60,644 nt of DNA from an uncultured Clostridium sp. Its GTDB lineage: Bacteria; Bacillota; Clostridia; TANB77; CAG-508. The notes beneath the pieces were generated by a model that was not told the DNA's origin, made no database searches, and saw nothing but the letters and a program-made list of their open reading frames with translations. Every line of letters starts with the position of its first letter. Position 1 is the stretch's first letter. Below, piece after piece: positions 41,087 through 51,600 of the stretch. The translations under genes were made by a program, and so were the position numbers. The stretch covers positions 1 through 60,644 of the forward strand of contig USRT01000011.1 in the NCBI GenBank assembly GCA_900557195.1. Reading direction: 5' to 3'.

Positions 41087-43216
41087 ATGAAAAACAAAAA
41101 ACTACTTATTATACCAATTATTCTAATTATTTTATTGGTATTAGGAGCAGGAGCATCTGCTATTATTTACTTTCAAACAGACTTATTTAAGTCACCAAAA
41201 CAACTATTTTTTAAATATTTAGGGAAATCTGTCGATTTTGATAAAGAATTTGATTATGACAAATTTTTAGCAGAATATAAAGAGAAAACTGAAAAATCTT
41301 ATACTTCTAATGGTGAAATCACAGTTTCTTTAAATTCCGATGAATTAGAAACCAACTCATCTAATTCTAACAACTCATTAAATTCAAATATTTCAAACCA
41401 AGCAGAAAAGGTCTTAACTGATTTAAAAGACTCTTTAAATAATGCAAAAATACAATATTCTGAAGAATCTATACCTACTAAACAAAAATACCATATGAGT
41501 ATCAAACCTATTTATAAAGATACTGAAATCACTAATCTAGAACTATTATCAAGTGGTGATAACTATGGCATTAAATGTACTGATTTATATGATAAATACA
41601 TATATATAGAAAATAATAACTTAAAAGCTTTTGCTTCTAAACTAGGTTTAAATTCAACTATGTTAAACATTATACCAGATAAAATTCATAAAACAGATCC
41701 ATATGAACTTTTATATGTAGCACCTGAAACAAGAAAGCAAATTAGTGAAAAATATACAAAATTATTAGATAAAAAATTAACAAAAGATATGTTTACTAAA
41801 CAAAAAAATGTATCTACATCAGTAAATGGTGAAAATATAGAAGCTAATAGCTATACTTTAACTTTAAATGGAGAACAAGCATATGATATATTAGTAAGCT
41901 TTTTACAAGAACTAAAAGAAGATGATGTAACCTTAGATCTAATTCTTCAAAAAATGGAACAATCTGGTGCAAAAGAATCTTTTGAAACTGGATATAATGG
42001 ATACTCTTCTATTTCTTCTTTAACAACATATGATAATAATACTTCTAAAAAATCAAATATAACACTAGATAAAGATTATCTAAAAGATATGATTCAGGAC
42101 TTGATTGAAGAATTAGAAGATGATGAGTCTTCATTTAGTGCTAATGAAAAAATTTCATTTACAGTGTATTCATATAAAAATAAATTTGTAAAACTAGAAA
42201 TAACAAATAGTGAAGATACTGATAAAATGAGTATAGATATAAAGGCTAATAAAAACGATAAAATTATCACATTAAATTATAATGATACTACAATTCTAAA
42301 AGCTAATTATTCAGTTGTAAAAGATAAAGTTAATTTAATTTTGAATGCATATGATGATGATAGCAATGAAGTTTTTGTTGTTACAGCAGAATATGGAAAA
42401 AATATCACAAAATTAAATTTCAAATCAGAATCTGATGACACATTTTTAGAAATGAATATAGAAGCTAATGGCGAAATTGGAAAAGGAAGTGTTACTACTA
42501 CAGGATATTTAGATATTCGTACAAGTGATGTTCAATTTAAATTAGATATTAACCAAAATACAAATTACACAGATAATGTTACTATAGATGATTTAACAGC
42601 AAATAATGGTGACCTTTTAAATGAAATGTCTAATACTAAGATGACTTCTCTTATCAAAGAAATTTCTGAAAATTTCCAAAAAGTTTTACCAGAAAAAGCA
42701 AATCTCTTAGGAATTGAACTTCCAGACAATACTACAAATAACAATGATGAAGATTCTAATATTATTAATCAAAAAGACTTAAATGGATATTCAGTTTATA
42801 CACATTCATCTGGAGTACAATTTGCTTATCCAGAAGCTTGGAGATCTTTAAGTACATCTTCAGATAAGCCAGTATTTGCAAATTCAGAAAATGGAACAAA
42901 TGTAAACCTACTTTCTGAAACTGTACCAACTGGATATGATTTAAATTCTTATATTGATGCATCTATATCAGGCATTAAAACTCAAATGGGTGATAAACTT
43001 GATGGTGATATTAATAAACAAAATGTAAAATTAAATGGAAAAGATGCTTCAATTATTACATATACTATGACTCAGAGTAATTCTAAAGTTAAAATTAAAC
43101 AAGTATGTTTTATAGACGATACTACTGCATATATTTTAACAACAGCTGCTCTCGAAACTGATTATACTCAGGAGTCAGAAATAATAGACAATATTATTAG
43201 TTCATTTAAAAAATAA
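41087..43216 (+). CDS. Large secreted or membrane-anchored protein of unknown function
   Basis: 709 residues with one N-terminal membrane helix (about 6-29), then KSPKQLFFKYLGKSVDFDKEFDYDKFLAEYKEK and a long, acidic, Ser/Asn-rich extracytoplasmic region. The last 150 residues (GYSVYTHSSGVQFAYPEAWRS..., later VCFIDDTTAYILTTAAL) resemble a PsbP/Mog1-like beta domain, often found attached to such proteins in Clostridia. No catalytic motif seen. AAGGAGGAATTTTT precedes the ATG. It has no CGG in any frame that I could find. Confidence 0.8.
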   Translation: MKNKKLLIIPIILIILLVLGAGASAIIYFQTDLFKSPKQLFFKYLGKSVDFDKEFDYDKFLAEYKEKTEKSYTSNGEITVSLNSDELETNSSNSNNSLNSNISNQAEKVLTDLKDSLNNAKIQYSEESIPTKQKYHMSIKPIYKDTEITNLELLSSGDNYGIKCTDLYDKYIYIENNNLKAFASKLGLNSTMLNIIPDKIHKTDPYELLYVAPETRKQISEKYTKLLDKKLTKDMFTKQKNVSTSVNGENIEANSYTLTLNGEQAYDILVSFLQELKEDDVTLDLILQKMEQSGAKESFETGYNGYSSISSLTTYDNNTSKKSNITLDKDYLKDMIQDLIEELEDDESSFSANEKISFTVYSYKNKFVKLEITNSEDTDKMSIDIKANKNDKIITLNYNDTTILKANYSVVKDKVNLILNAYDDDSNEVFVVTAEYGKNITKLNFKSESDDTFLEMNIEANGEIGKGSVTTTGYLDIRTSDVQFKLDINQNTNYTDNVTIDDLTANNGDLLNEMSNTKMTSLIKEISENFQKVLPEKANLLGIELPDNTTNNNDEDSNIINQKDLNGYSVYTHSSGVQFAYPEAWRSLSTSSDKPVFANSENGTNVNLLSETVPTGYDLNSYIDASISGIKTQMGDKLDGDINKQNVKLNGKDASIITYTMTQSNSKVKIKQVCFIDDTTAYILTTAALETDYTQESEIIDNIISSFKK

Positions 43217-43272
43217 ATTATAAAAAAGATATTATTTATACTTTTATATAAATTACATTATTCTATAAAAAT

Positions 43273-43311
43273 AAGTACAAACCAACATAACTTATATGTT
43301 GGTTTGTACTT
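43273..43311 (+). terminator. Strong hairpin terminator
   Basis: AAGTACAAACCAACATA (43273-43289) and TATGTTGGTTTGTACTT (43295-43311), perfect 17-bp arms, between the converging secreted-protein and glyQS genes. Confidence 0.85.
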
Positions 43312-43345
43312 ATTTACTCTATTATCATACACAAGAAATGTTATA

Positions 43346-44731
43346 TTAAAATTCTATTTTCTCACTAATCCACTTTTCTACATCTTCTATTTTAAGTCTT
43401 ATTTGTTCCATTGTATCTCTATCTCTGATAGTTACAGTATTATCTTCTAAGCTCTGAAAATCTATTGTTACACAATATGGTGTTCCAATTTCGTCTTCTC
43501 TTCTATAACGTTTTCCTATACTTCCTGCTTCGTCATAATCACACATAAATTTCTTTGATAAGCTTTCATATACTTCTCCTGCTTTTTCACTTAATTTCTT
43601 AGAAAGTGGAAGAACAGCTAATTTATATGGAGCTAAGGCTGGATGCAAATGTAATACTGTTCTTACATCACCTTCTGCTATTTCTTGTTCTTCATAACTA
43701 TTACATAAAAAAGCTAAAGCTACTCTATCACATCCAAGTGATGGTTCTATACAATATGGTACATATTTTTCATTTGTTTCTGGATCTAAATATGACATAT
43801 CTTGTTTTGAATGTTCCATATGCTTCTTTAAATCATAATCTGTTCTATCTGCAATTCCCCATAATTCTCCCCATCCAAAAGGAAATGCAAATTCAATATC
43901 TGTTGTTCCTTTACTATAAAATACTAATTCTTCTTTACTATGATCACGAAGACGAATGTTTTCTTCTTTCATTCCTAAATTTAATAACCAATTTTTACAG
44001 AAATTTCTCCAATATTCAAACCACTCTAGATCTGTTCCTGGTTTGCAGAAAAATTCAAGTTCCATTTGTTCGAATTCACGTGTTCTAAAAGTAAAATTAC
44101 CTGGAGTAATTTCATTTCTAAAAGCTTTTCCAATTTGTGCTATTCCCATTGGCATTTTTTTTCTAGTTGTTCTTTGTACATTTTTAAAGTTAACAAAAAT
44201 ACCTTGAGCAGTCTCTGGTCTTAAATAAATTTCTGATGCCCCATCCTCTGTAACACCTTGGAATGTTTTAAACATTAAGTTAAATTTTCTAATTGATGTA
44301 AAATTATGTTCCCCACATTTTGGACATGGTATATTATTATCATTCATAAATTTAATCATTTCTTCATCAGACATTCCATCTGCTATCATATCTTTTCCAT
44401 TATCATGTGCCCATTCTTCAATTAATTTATCTGCTCTATGTCTTGTTTTACATTCTTTACAATCAATTAATGGATCACTAAATCCTCCAACATGACCTGA
44501 TGCAACCCATGTCTCTGGATTCATTAAAATTGCTGCATCTAGTCCTACATTATATTTATTTTCTTGTATAAATTTCTTTCTCCATGCATTTTTTATATTG
44601 TTTTTAAGTTCAACTCCTAATGGTCCATAATCCCAAGTGTTAGCTAAGCCTCCATAAATCTCTGAGCCTGCATAAATATATCCTCTGTTTTTACAAAGTG
44701 ATACCATTTTCTCCATTGTTAATTTTCCCAT
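43346..44731 (-). CDS. glyQS: Glycyl-tRNA synthetase, single-chain alpha2 type
   Basis: 461-residue class II synthetase. Motifs: LANTWDYGPLGVELKNN near the N-terminus, zinc-type cysteines (CKECKTRH, CPKCGEHNF), motif 2 FRNEITPGNFTFRTREFEQMELEFF and motif 3 EPSLGCDRVALAFL; C-terminal anticodon-binding domain from PYKLAVLPLSKK. It charges tRNA-Gly. No in-frame CGG, which is relevant because the anomaly described in this window converts CGG sites to glycine. Preceded by a T-box leader. Confidence 0.96.
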   Translation of the reverse strand: MGKLTMEKMVSLCKNRGYIYAGSEIYGGLANTWDYGPLGVELKNNIKNAWRKKFIQENKYNVGLDAAILMNPETWVASGHVGGFSDPLIDCKECKTRHRADKLIEEWAHDNGKDMIADGMSDEEMIKFMNDNNIPCPKCGEHNFTSIRKFNLMFKTFQGVTEDGASEIYLRPETAQGIFVNFKNVQRTTRKKMPMGIAQIGKAFRNEITPGNFTFRTREFEQMELEFFCKPGTDLEWFEYWRNFCKNWLLNLGMKEENIRLRDHSKEELVFYSKGTTDIEFAFPFGWGELWGIADRTDYDLKKHMEHSKQDMSYLDPETNEKYVPYCIEPSLGCDRVALAFLCNSYEEQEIAEGDVRTVLHLHPALAPYKLAVLPLSKKLSEKAGEVYESLSKKFMCDYDEAGSIGKRYRREDEIGTPYCVTIDFQSLEDNTVTIRDRDTMEQIRLKIEDVEKWISEKIEF

Positions 44732-44773
44732 AAAATACCTCCTATATAAATATTATTGCTATAGTTTAGAATA

Positions 44774-44800
44774 TGGACAAAAGGACGGTTCTCTTGTCCA
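44774..44800. repeat. TGGACAA hairpin repeat
   Basis: TGGACAA (44774-44780) / TTGTCCA (44794-44800) enclosing AAGGACGGTTCTC; third member of the set at 5476 and 21280. It lies between the T-box terminator and the glyQS start codon. Confidence 0.65.
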
Positions 44801-44842
44801 TTTTTGTATTTTTGCCCCCAAAAATTATATTAACAAACAAAA

Positions 44843-45060
44843 AAACTTTCATCTAAACTCTAGCTTAAATTTAAAAGCTAGGGACGAAAGTTTATAGTTT
44901 TCCGCGGTTCCACCCTAATTGATAATTTATAAAATTATCCTCTTTATTATATTTTAGCTCCAAAGCTCCCCATATATCTATTATTACAAACTTTCACCAA
45001 ATGCTTGCTCTCTTTTAAATAATCAAATATATTTTTTCTTTTTCAACACTAATATTTAAC
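44843..45060 (-). promoter_or_regulatory. T-box riboswitch controlling glyQS
   Basis: On the minus strand AGGGTGGAACCGCGG (44902-44916) is the T-box antiterminator sequence, followed by a terminator whose stem ends AAACTTTC / GAAAGTTT (44843-44893) and a T-run. Upstream (about 44917-45050) is the stem I region with AGAGAGCAAGCA...GGTGAAAG. T-boxes bind uncharged tRNA and prevent termination, so glyQS is induced by lack of Gly-tRNA. I could not place the specifier codon with certainty. Confidence 0.88.
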
Positions 45061-45131
45061 TTTAATTATTTTATCAGCTCTATATTAGAAAGTCAATAAT
45101 TTATTTCGGTTTTATTAACAAAGTGTTACTC

Positions 45132-45159
45132 TTGATTTATTATCATATTATGTTATAAT
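45132..45159 (+). promoter_or_regulatory. Probable tdk promoter
   Basis: TTGATT (45132-45137) and TATAAT (45154-45159) with a 16-bp spacer, 32 bases upstream of the tdk start. Confidence 0.55.
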
Positions 45160-45191
45160 TAATAAAAATTTGACAATTTAGAGGTAATATT

Positions 45192-45731
45192 ATGGGAGAT
45201 ATTAATGTATATACAGGTCCAATGAAATGTGGTAAAACACAAAAAATATTAAATGAATTAGATAGACAATTAATTACTGGAAAAGATATTAAAGTATTTA
45301 AACCTACTATAGATAATAGATTTGGAGATAACCAAGTAGTAACACGTTCTGGAAATAAAATAAATGCTATCAATATAAACTCTATTGACGAACTTCAAGA
45401 TTATAATGCTGATATATATTTCATTGACGAATTTCAATTTTTAACAGGCAATGTAAATACTATTGAAAAAATGACTCAAAATGGGAAAAAATTTTACATT
45501 TCAGGTTTAAATTTAACTGCAGAAAAAAAGCCGTTTGGAAAAATGGGTGATTTAATGTGTTTAGCAGATAATATTCAAATGATGACATCAATATGCGAGA
45601 TATGTAAAAATGAAAATGCAATATTTTCTTTCTTTAAAGGTGGTAAAACAGATGACATATTTATTGGTGATTCTGAATATATACCAGTTTGTAGAAATTG
45701 TTATAATAAATTAAGTAAAACTCTTAATTAA
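45192..45731 (+). CDS. tdk: Thymidine kinase
   Basis: 179 residues, type II thymidine kinase: P-loop GPMKCGKTQKI at residues 8-18, DEFQFL (Walker B, about 80), the lasso/zinc cysteines CEICKNENA and CRNCYNKL near the C-terminus. Phosphorylates thymidine to dTMP. GAGGTAATATT precedes the ATG. Confidence 0.93.
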   Translation: MGDINVYTGPMKCGKTQKILNELDRQLITGKDIKVFKPTIDNRFGDNQVVTRSGNKINAININSIDELQDYNADIYFIDEFQFLTGNVNTIEKMTQNGKKFYISGLNLTAEKKPFGKMGDLMCLADNIQMMTSICEICKNENAIFSFFKGGKTDDIFIGDSEYIPVCRNCYNKLSKTLN

Positions 45732-45733
45732 TA

Positions 45734-45778
45734 AAAAAGAATGATGTTACTTGAGATATGTAAAACATCATTCTTTTA
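45734..45778. terminator. Bidirectional terminator between tdk and the HD gene
   Basis: AAAGAATGATGTT pairs with AACATCATTCTTT across a 19-nt loop, with A- and T-runs outside; genes converge here. Confidence 0.75.
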
Positions 45779-45816
45779 ATATATAAATTTTTTTAAGAAT
45801 ATTTTGATATATAGTA

Positions 45817-47497
45817 TCAAATATCAAAATATTCTTCTATTTTTGTATCTACTCTTACTGGACTCATATTAACTTGGCGTCTTTCGTTTGTACCTCTTAT
45901 ATCTATATCATTATCTAGAAAGTATCTTTTTATCCTCTCTATTTCATCATCACTTACACCTTGTAACTTTAACTCTGGAATAGCGGCAAAAGCGACATTC
46001 ATTTTTTCTTTTCTTTCATCCCAATTACAACTTCTTTCTGGATGCTCATGAAGTTCAAAGACTCTCCCATCTTTATCTTTTATATATATAGGCATAGTTT
46101 TTTTATATCCATATACAGTTGCACTAGAATAGAAAATGGTATCTCCTAACTCTTTTTTTAATAATTCTATATCATTATCATTCGTACTTATCAAACAATT
46201 TCTTTTATAAAAACCTTCATCTTTTAACATTCTGCTTAAATGTGTATCCCCATAAATCAAATCTTTTATTTTGTGTATAAAATCTTTATGTTCAGGAGTT
46301 AAATAATCAAATTTCCATTCTCTTGCACTCTTTAAATTTAAATGTGAATATATTAAACTCATCAAAGATTGTAAATTAGGAATTATCATTCCTGAAAAAT
46401 CCCTCATATTTTGATTATTACTGCTTTGTGCAACTTCAAAACAATTACAATAAAATCTAATATCATCCCATTTTAAATATTCATCTAAATCTATATCAAC
46501 ATCTTTTTCCTTTAGTTGTTGTATAAATGATTTTAATTCTTCAGCAACTCCATCATCTGATTTACCATTTAAAACATTTTGTACAAAAATTCCTACTAAT
46601 GAATCTTTTACTTGTATTCTCTTTGAAAAATATCCATCTTTATATGCTTGTACTCTTCTTTCTAAGAAATTTTCTATAATACTTAATGAAGAGTTTTCAT
46701 ATACATCTATTTGTTTCTTTGATATTGCTGTATTTTCATCTACTAATATAATGCTTCCATCATCATTTCGCATTATATTACCAATTTCGTCTAATCCAGC
46801 ATATATTCTTGTATATTGTTCATGAGAATACCCCTCTATTTTTTGACCTCTATAAATTGAATCTCTTAATATATAATCTAACCTATCTACATCATAATTT
46901 CCTTCATCATGTGATTTAAAATTTAATGTATCATCTTGAATTACAATTTTTAAAATATCTTTTAAATTTGGATTTATAGAATTTAAAATTTCTCCGTATT
47001 TGCTTATCTTCTAATAAGATTCTTTTACCAATATCTTCATGAAAATCCCTTCTTTTTATTACTTGTATTTCCATAATATGAGAAAGTGGTAAATGTCCTA
47101 TATCATGACCAGCTTCTTTTATTAATTCTGCAATTAAATATAATTTCAGATTATTTTGTTCTATATATTCTCTATAACTCCTATCTGAAGTTAAATATAT
47201 TAATTCTTCTAATTTTCTATTATATGTACCTTTAGAATGATCTAAACGATTGTGATAACAGTTTTTATTTTCAGACACCATAAGTCCTAGCTGACTAACT
47301 CTTCCTAATCTTTGCATTGCATATGTATTAAAGAAATCCCATATCTCTTTAGTATAATAAATGTTTGGATCATAATATTCTGATACCAATGATAAATCTA
47401 TTTCTTCAATTAATTCAATTTCTTCTCTATCTAATAGCCATGAAAAAAATTTTTCTACAATCTCCTTTTTATTTTCTAAATTACTTAAATTTTCCAT
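45817..47497 (-). CDS. HD-domain (dNTPase/SAMHD1-like) phosphohydrolase, rejoined across one CGG site
   Basis: 559 residues from the ATG at 47497 (GAGGATG upstream). The HD core is visible: NRLDHSKGTYNRKLE (first His), AGHDIGHLPLSH (HD pair) and a later aspartate in DVDRLDYILRDS, typical of dGTP triphosphohydrolase-like enzymes. CGG 46994-46996 (Gly168) lies between the HD pair and that last aspartate, so the metal site is complete only after the +1 step (KQIGEILNSINPNLKD). The C-terminal ~250 residues are less conserved. May trim dNTP pools or act in phage defence; unproven. Confidence 0.82.
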
Positions 47498-47858
47498 TTT
47501 ATACATCCTCTTTTTTAATAATTCCAATTTTTTTATTATTTGCCAATTTATAATATTTTTTGCTAACTTTTATAGTTAAAATTTACTCATATTATAATAT
47601 TGTATAACTCTTTGTAGTATTATATCATCTTTTAGTATCATTTTAAAATATATTTATAAAATATTTGTAATTATTTTGTAATTTCTTATTAGTAGTTAAT
47701 TGTCGATTTTTTTCTTTTTTTATCTGTTTTTTTATTTTTTTGCTTATAGTATTACAAGTTTGAAGTTTATTTTACAATTTCATTTTTTTATTGTTTCATA
47801 CTCTTGTTTTATGTTCCTTTTTGTTGTAACATTAATTTTATCAACGTTATGTGGAAAA

Positions 47859-47916
47859 TGTGGATAACCTTGTGAATAATCAATATATAAGTATTTTTTT
47901 GTCACATTTATTCACA
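47859..47916. other. Cluster of three DnaA-box-like 9-mers
   Basis: TTATCCACA on the minus strand (47859-47867), TTATTCACA on the minus strand (47871-47879) and TTATTCACA on the plus strand (47908-47916), all matching TTATNCACA. They lie in a 696-bp non-coding gap (47498-48193) that otherwise holds very T-rich DNA and a terminator hairpin at 48001. Could bind DnaA (titration or regulation); an origin is less likely because no dnaA/dnaN lies here. Confidence 0.5.
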
Positions 47917-48000
47917 TAGTTTTCAACATATATTATTCAAGAAAAATAACAATCTTGGTCATCAAATTATGTTTATCAAATAAAGGTTTGTTTTAAAAAA

Positions 48001-48026
48001 CTTATGTTTTACATCTGAAACATAAG
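48001..48026 (+). terminator. Orphan intrinsic terminator, plus strand
   Basis: CTTATGTTT - TACATCTG - AAACATAAG followed by TGAATTTTTTTG. No plus-strand gene is recognised before it, so it may end a small RNA starting near the DnaA-box cluster. Confidence 0.6.
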
Positions 48027-48193
48027 TGAATTTTTTTGACATTCCTTATGTTTAGAACTTTGCACATTTGGTGTGCACTACTTTAGACATAAAAGATGTA
48101 CAATCCAATATGCAGCATCAATAAGCATAGACTTCTTCACTATAAATATAAAAAACCCATTTAATTAGTTCTTTCTAATTAAATGAGTACTTT

Positions 48194-48500
48194 TTAAAAA
48201 ATATATAATTTTAGATATATTATCATAATAATTTCAGAAATTAATATAACTGGAAATCCTATAATAAAGTATAGTTTTTTAGTTTTATGTCTGAAAGTAT
48301 ACATTCCTGCTATTCCTCCAATTCCTCCTCCAAGTAAAACTAGTGTAAATAATGTAGCTTCTTTAATTCTCCATGAACCGATTAATAGCCTTACGTTTAT
48401 CTATCCACATAGTTAAGAATGCTATTACATTAATTGCTATAAAATAAATTATTATATTTCTTAAATTAAATATATCAGTTAAATTTATTGATGGATTCAT
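48194..48500 (-). CDS. DUF1294 membrane protein, rejoined across one CGG site
   Basis: 101 residues, start ATG 48500 with GGAAGAAAAA upstream. It matches the DUF1294 pattern: helix (IIIYFIAINVIAFLTMWIDKRKA), then the short motif GSWRIKEATLF, glycine-rich helix LVLLGGGIGGIAGMYTFRHKTKK, and a last helix. CGG 48378-48380 (Gly41) sits exactly before SWRI, where homologues have G-[KR]-W-R-I; without the shift the gene is a 40-residue scrap. Function unknown. It is too short in each frame to be found by ordinary gene calling. Confidence 0.83.
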
Positions 48501-48606
48501 TTTTTCTTCCTTTCTTTTTCTACTATTAAGCCCTATTACATATATCTTGTGAAAGAAAATATATATACTTTCTTTGTAATAAAAATAACAATGACTTTAT
48601 AATAAT

Positions 48607-51600
48607 CTACCCAAACAAACTCATTTGATTACTTTGACTCATTCCCTCTAAAACACCTACACTCTTTAAAGTCTCTACTGCAACTTTTCCAATCTTAGAT
48701 CTAATCTTCATATCATCAATAGACATAAATTTCCCTTCTTTTGCCGCATTATATATTCCTTCTGCATCAATTGGCCCAAGTCCAGGAATAGCACCAAGTG
48801 GCGGACGAATTCCATCTTCCTCCATTATAAATTTTTCATGATGTGATAAGTATAAATCTATTGGTAAAAATTTAATTCCTCTTTCATACATCTCCAAAAC
48901 AAGCTCTAAAACTGGATACATCTCTTTATCTTTATTTTGAGCAGCATTTCCTTCCAAATCTATTTCTTTCATCTTATTTTTAACTTTTTCTTTCCCATGA
49001 CACATTATTTCACTATCAAATTGTTTTGCTCTTATAGAAAAATATGCTGAATAATATGCCTTTGGAATATGTACTTTAAACCATGCAATTCTAAATGCCA
49101 TTGTTACATATGCTGCAGCATGAGCTTTAGGGAACATGTATTTTATTTTTTCACACGATTTAATATACCAATCTGGAACATCATGTTCTTTCATTAAAGC
49201 CTTATATTCTTCCCATTTTGCAGGATCTTTTAATGCTTTTCCTTTACGCACAGTTTCCATTATTTTAAATGCTGGATTTGGTGGCAAGCCTTGTTTTATT
49301 AAATAAATCATAATATCATCTCTACAACATATTGCTTCATTTAATGTAACGGTTCCTTCCTCGATTAATGTTTGTGCATTTCCAAGCCACACATCTGTAC
49401 CATGTGATAACCCTGAAATACGAATTAATTCATCAAAAGTCTTTGGTCTTGTATCTAAAAGCATTCCGTCTTACAAATTTTGTTCCAAACTCTGGAACAC
49501 CAAAGCTTCCAACTTGGGAGTTTATTTGTTCAGGAGTTACACCTAAAGCTTCTGTAGAGCTAAAAATCGACATTGTATCTGGGTCATCAAGTGGTATCTT
49601 TTGTGGGTCAACACCTGTTATATCTTGAAGCATACGAATAATAGTAGGATCATCATGACCAAGTATATCAAGCTTAAGAAGGTTTTGGTCAATAGAGTGA
49701 TAATCAAAATGTGTTGTTATAATATCTGAATTTGGATCATCTGCTGGATGTTGTACAGGTGTGAATTCATATATCTCTCTTCCTTTTGGAACAACTATAA
49801 TACCTCCTGGATGCTGTCCAGTTGTTCTTTTTATACCAGTACATCCGGCTTGCAATTCTTAATACTTCTGCATTATTTACAGGAACTCCTCTTTCTTCAT
49901 AATATTTTTTCACATATCCGAAATGCTGTTTTATCTGCAACAGTACCAACTGTTCCTGCCTTAAATGTAGTTCCCTTTCCAAAAATTACTTCTGTATATC
50001 TATGTGCTTTTGCTTGATATTCACCAGAGAAATTAAGATCAATATCTGGCTCTTTATCGCCATTAAATCCGTAGGAAAGTTTCAAATGGTATATCCATTC
50101 CATCTTTATCTAATTTATGACCACATTTTGGACAGTCTTTATCTGGAAGGTCAAATCCATTTTTAAAACCATAATCTGTAAAATCTGAATATTTACAATT
50201 TGGACATCTGTAATGCGCTGGAAGAGAATTAACCTCTGTAATACCTGTCATATTAGCAACAAATGATGAACCAACAGAACCACGAGACCCAACCAAATAT
50301 CCATCTTCATTAGATTTCCATACCAGTTTTTGTGCAATAATATACATAACTGAGAATCCATTTTTTATAATTGAATCTAGCTCTTTTTGTAATCTATTTG
50401 CAACTATTTCTGGAAGGTCTTCTCCATATAATTCATGTGCTTTAGTATATGCAATATCTTTAATTGTTTGCTCACAATTATCAATATATGGTGGACACTT
50501 TTCAGGTGATATTGGGCTTATTCTTTCACACATATCTGCTATTTTATTTGTGTTTGTTACAACAACTTCATATGCTTTTTCTTCTCCTAAATATTCGAAT
50601 TCTTTAAGCATCTCTTCTGTAGTTCTTAAATATAATGGTGCCTGCTGATCTGCGTCATCAAACCCTTGTCCTGCCATTAAAATTCTTCTATAAATTTCAT
50701 CTTGTGGGTCCATAAAATGTACATCACATGTTGCAACTACTAATTTTCCTAATTTTTCTCCTAAATGTACTATTTTTTCATTTATTTCTTCTAATGCCTT
50801 TGTATCAGGAACTGTTTCATTTCTAACCATGAACATATTGTTTCCTATTGGTTGAATTTCTAAATAATCATAATCTTTTGCTATGTCTTCTATTTCTTCA
50901 TCAGATTTTCCGGCAATAATCGCTCTATATAATTCTCCTGCTTCACAAGCACTACCAAGTATTAATCCTTCTGAATATTTTTTGTATAAAGATTTTAAAA
51001 TACGAGGTTTCTTATAAAAATAGTGTAAATGTGAAAGAGATATTAGTTTATATAAATTCTTAAGTCCCACATAATTTTTAGCTAAGATTATAGCATGATA
51101 GCTTGGAAGCCTTTTGTAATCTGCATTACCTGAATTTAATCTATCTATATCATCAACAGTTTTTACCCCTTTTTCTTTAAGCATCTCAAACATTACATTT
51201 AATACTTTTACTGTTGTATCTACATCATCTAATGCTCTATGTGCTACTTCTACCTTTATACCTAAATTCTCAGCAATAATTCCTAGCTTATATTTTTTAT
51301 ATTCTGGAAAAAGCTCTTTAGCAAGCCTTAAAGTATCTAAGTACGTATTATCTAAAGTAAGCCCTAACACTTTTGCATTATATTTTAAAAATCCTATATC
51401 AAAATCTGCATTATGTGCAACTAAAACACTATCTCCAACAAACTCTATAATTTTAGGCATAACAGTCTCTATTGTTTCAGCGTTTCTTACCATATCATCT
51501 GTTATATTAGTTACTTCAATTACTCTTTGTGGAATTGGCTTTTCTGGATTTACAAAACAAGAAAATTCATCAATTACTTCTCCATTTTTTACTTTCATTA

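Noticed and set aside
43605..44090. Plus-strand open frame opposite glyQS
   Set aside because: Antisense shadow of a strongly conserved gene; leucine/isoleucine-rich composition typical of reversed AT-rich coding DNA.
47859..47916. Chromosomal origin of replication
   Set aside because: No dnaA, dnaN or recF nearby, only three boxes, and genes continue on both sides without an obvious strand switch.
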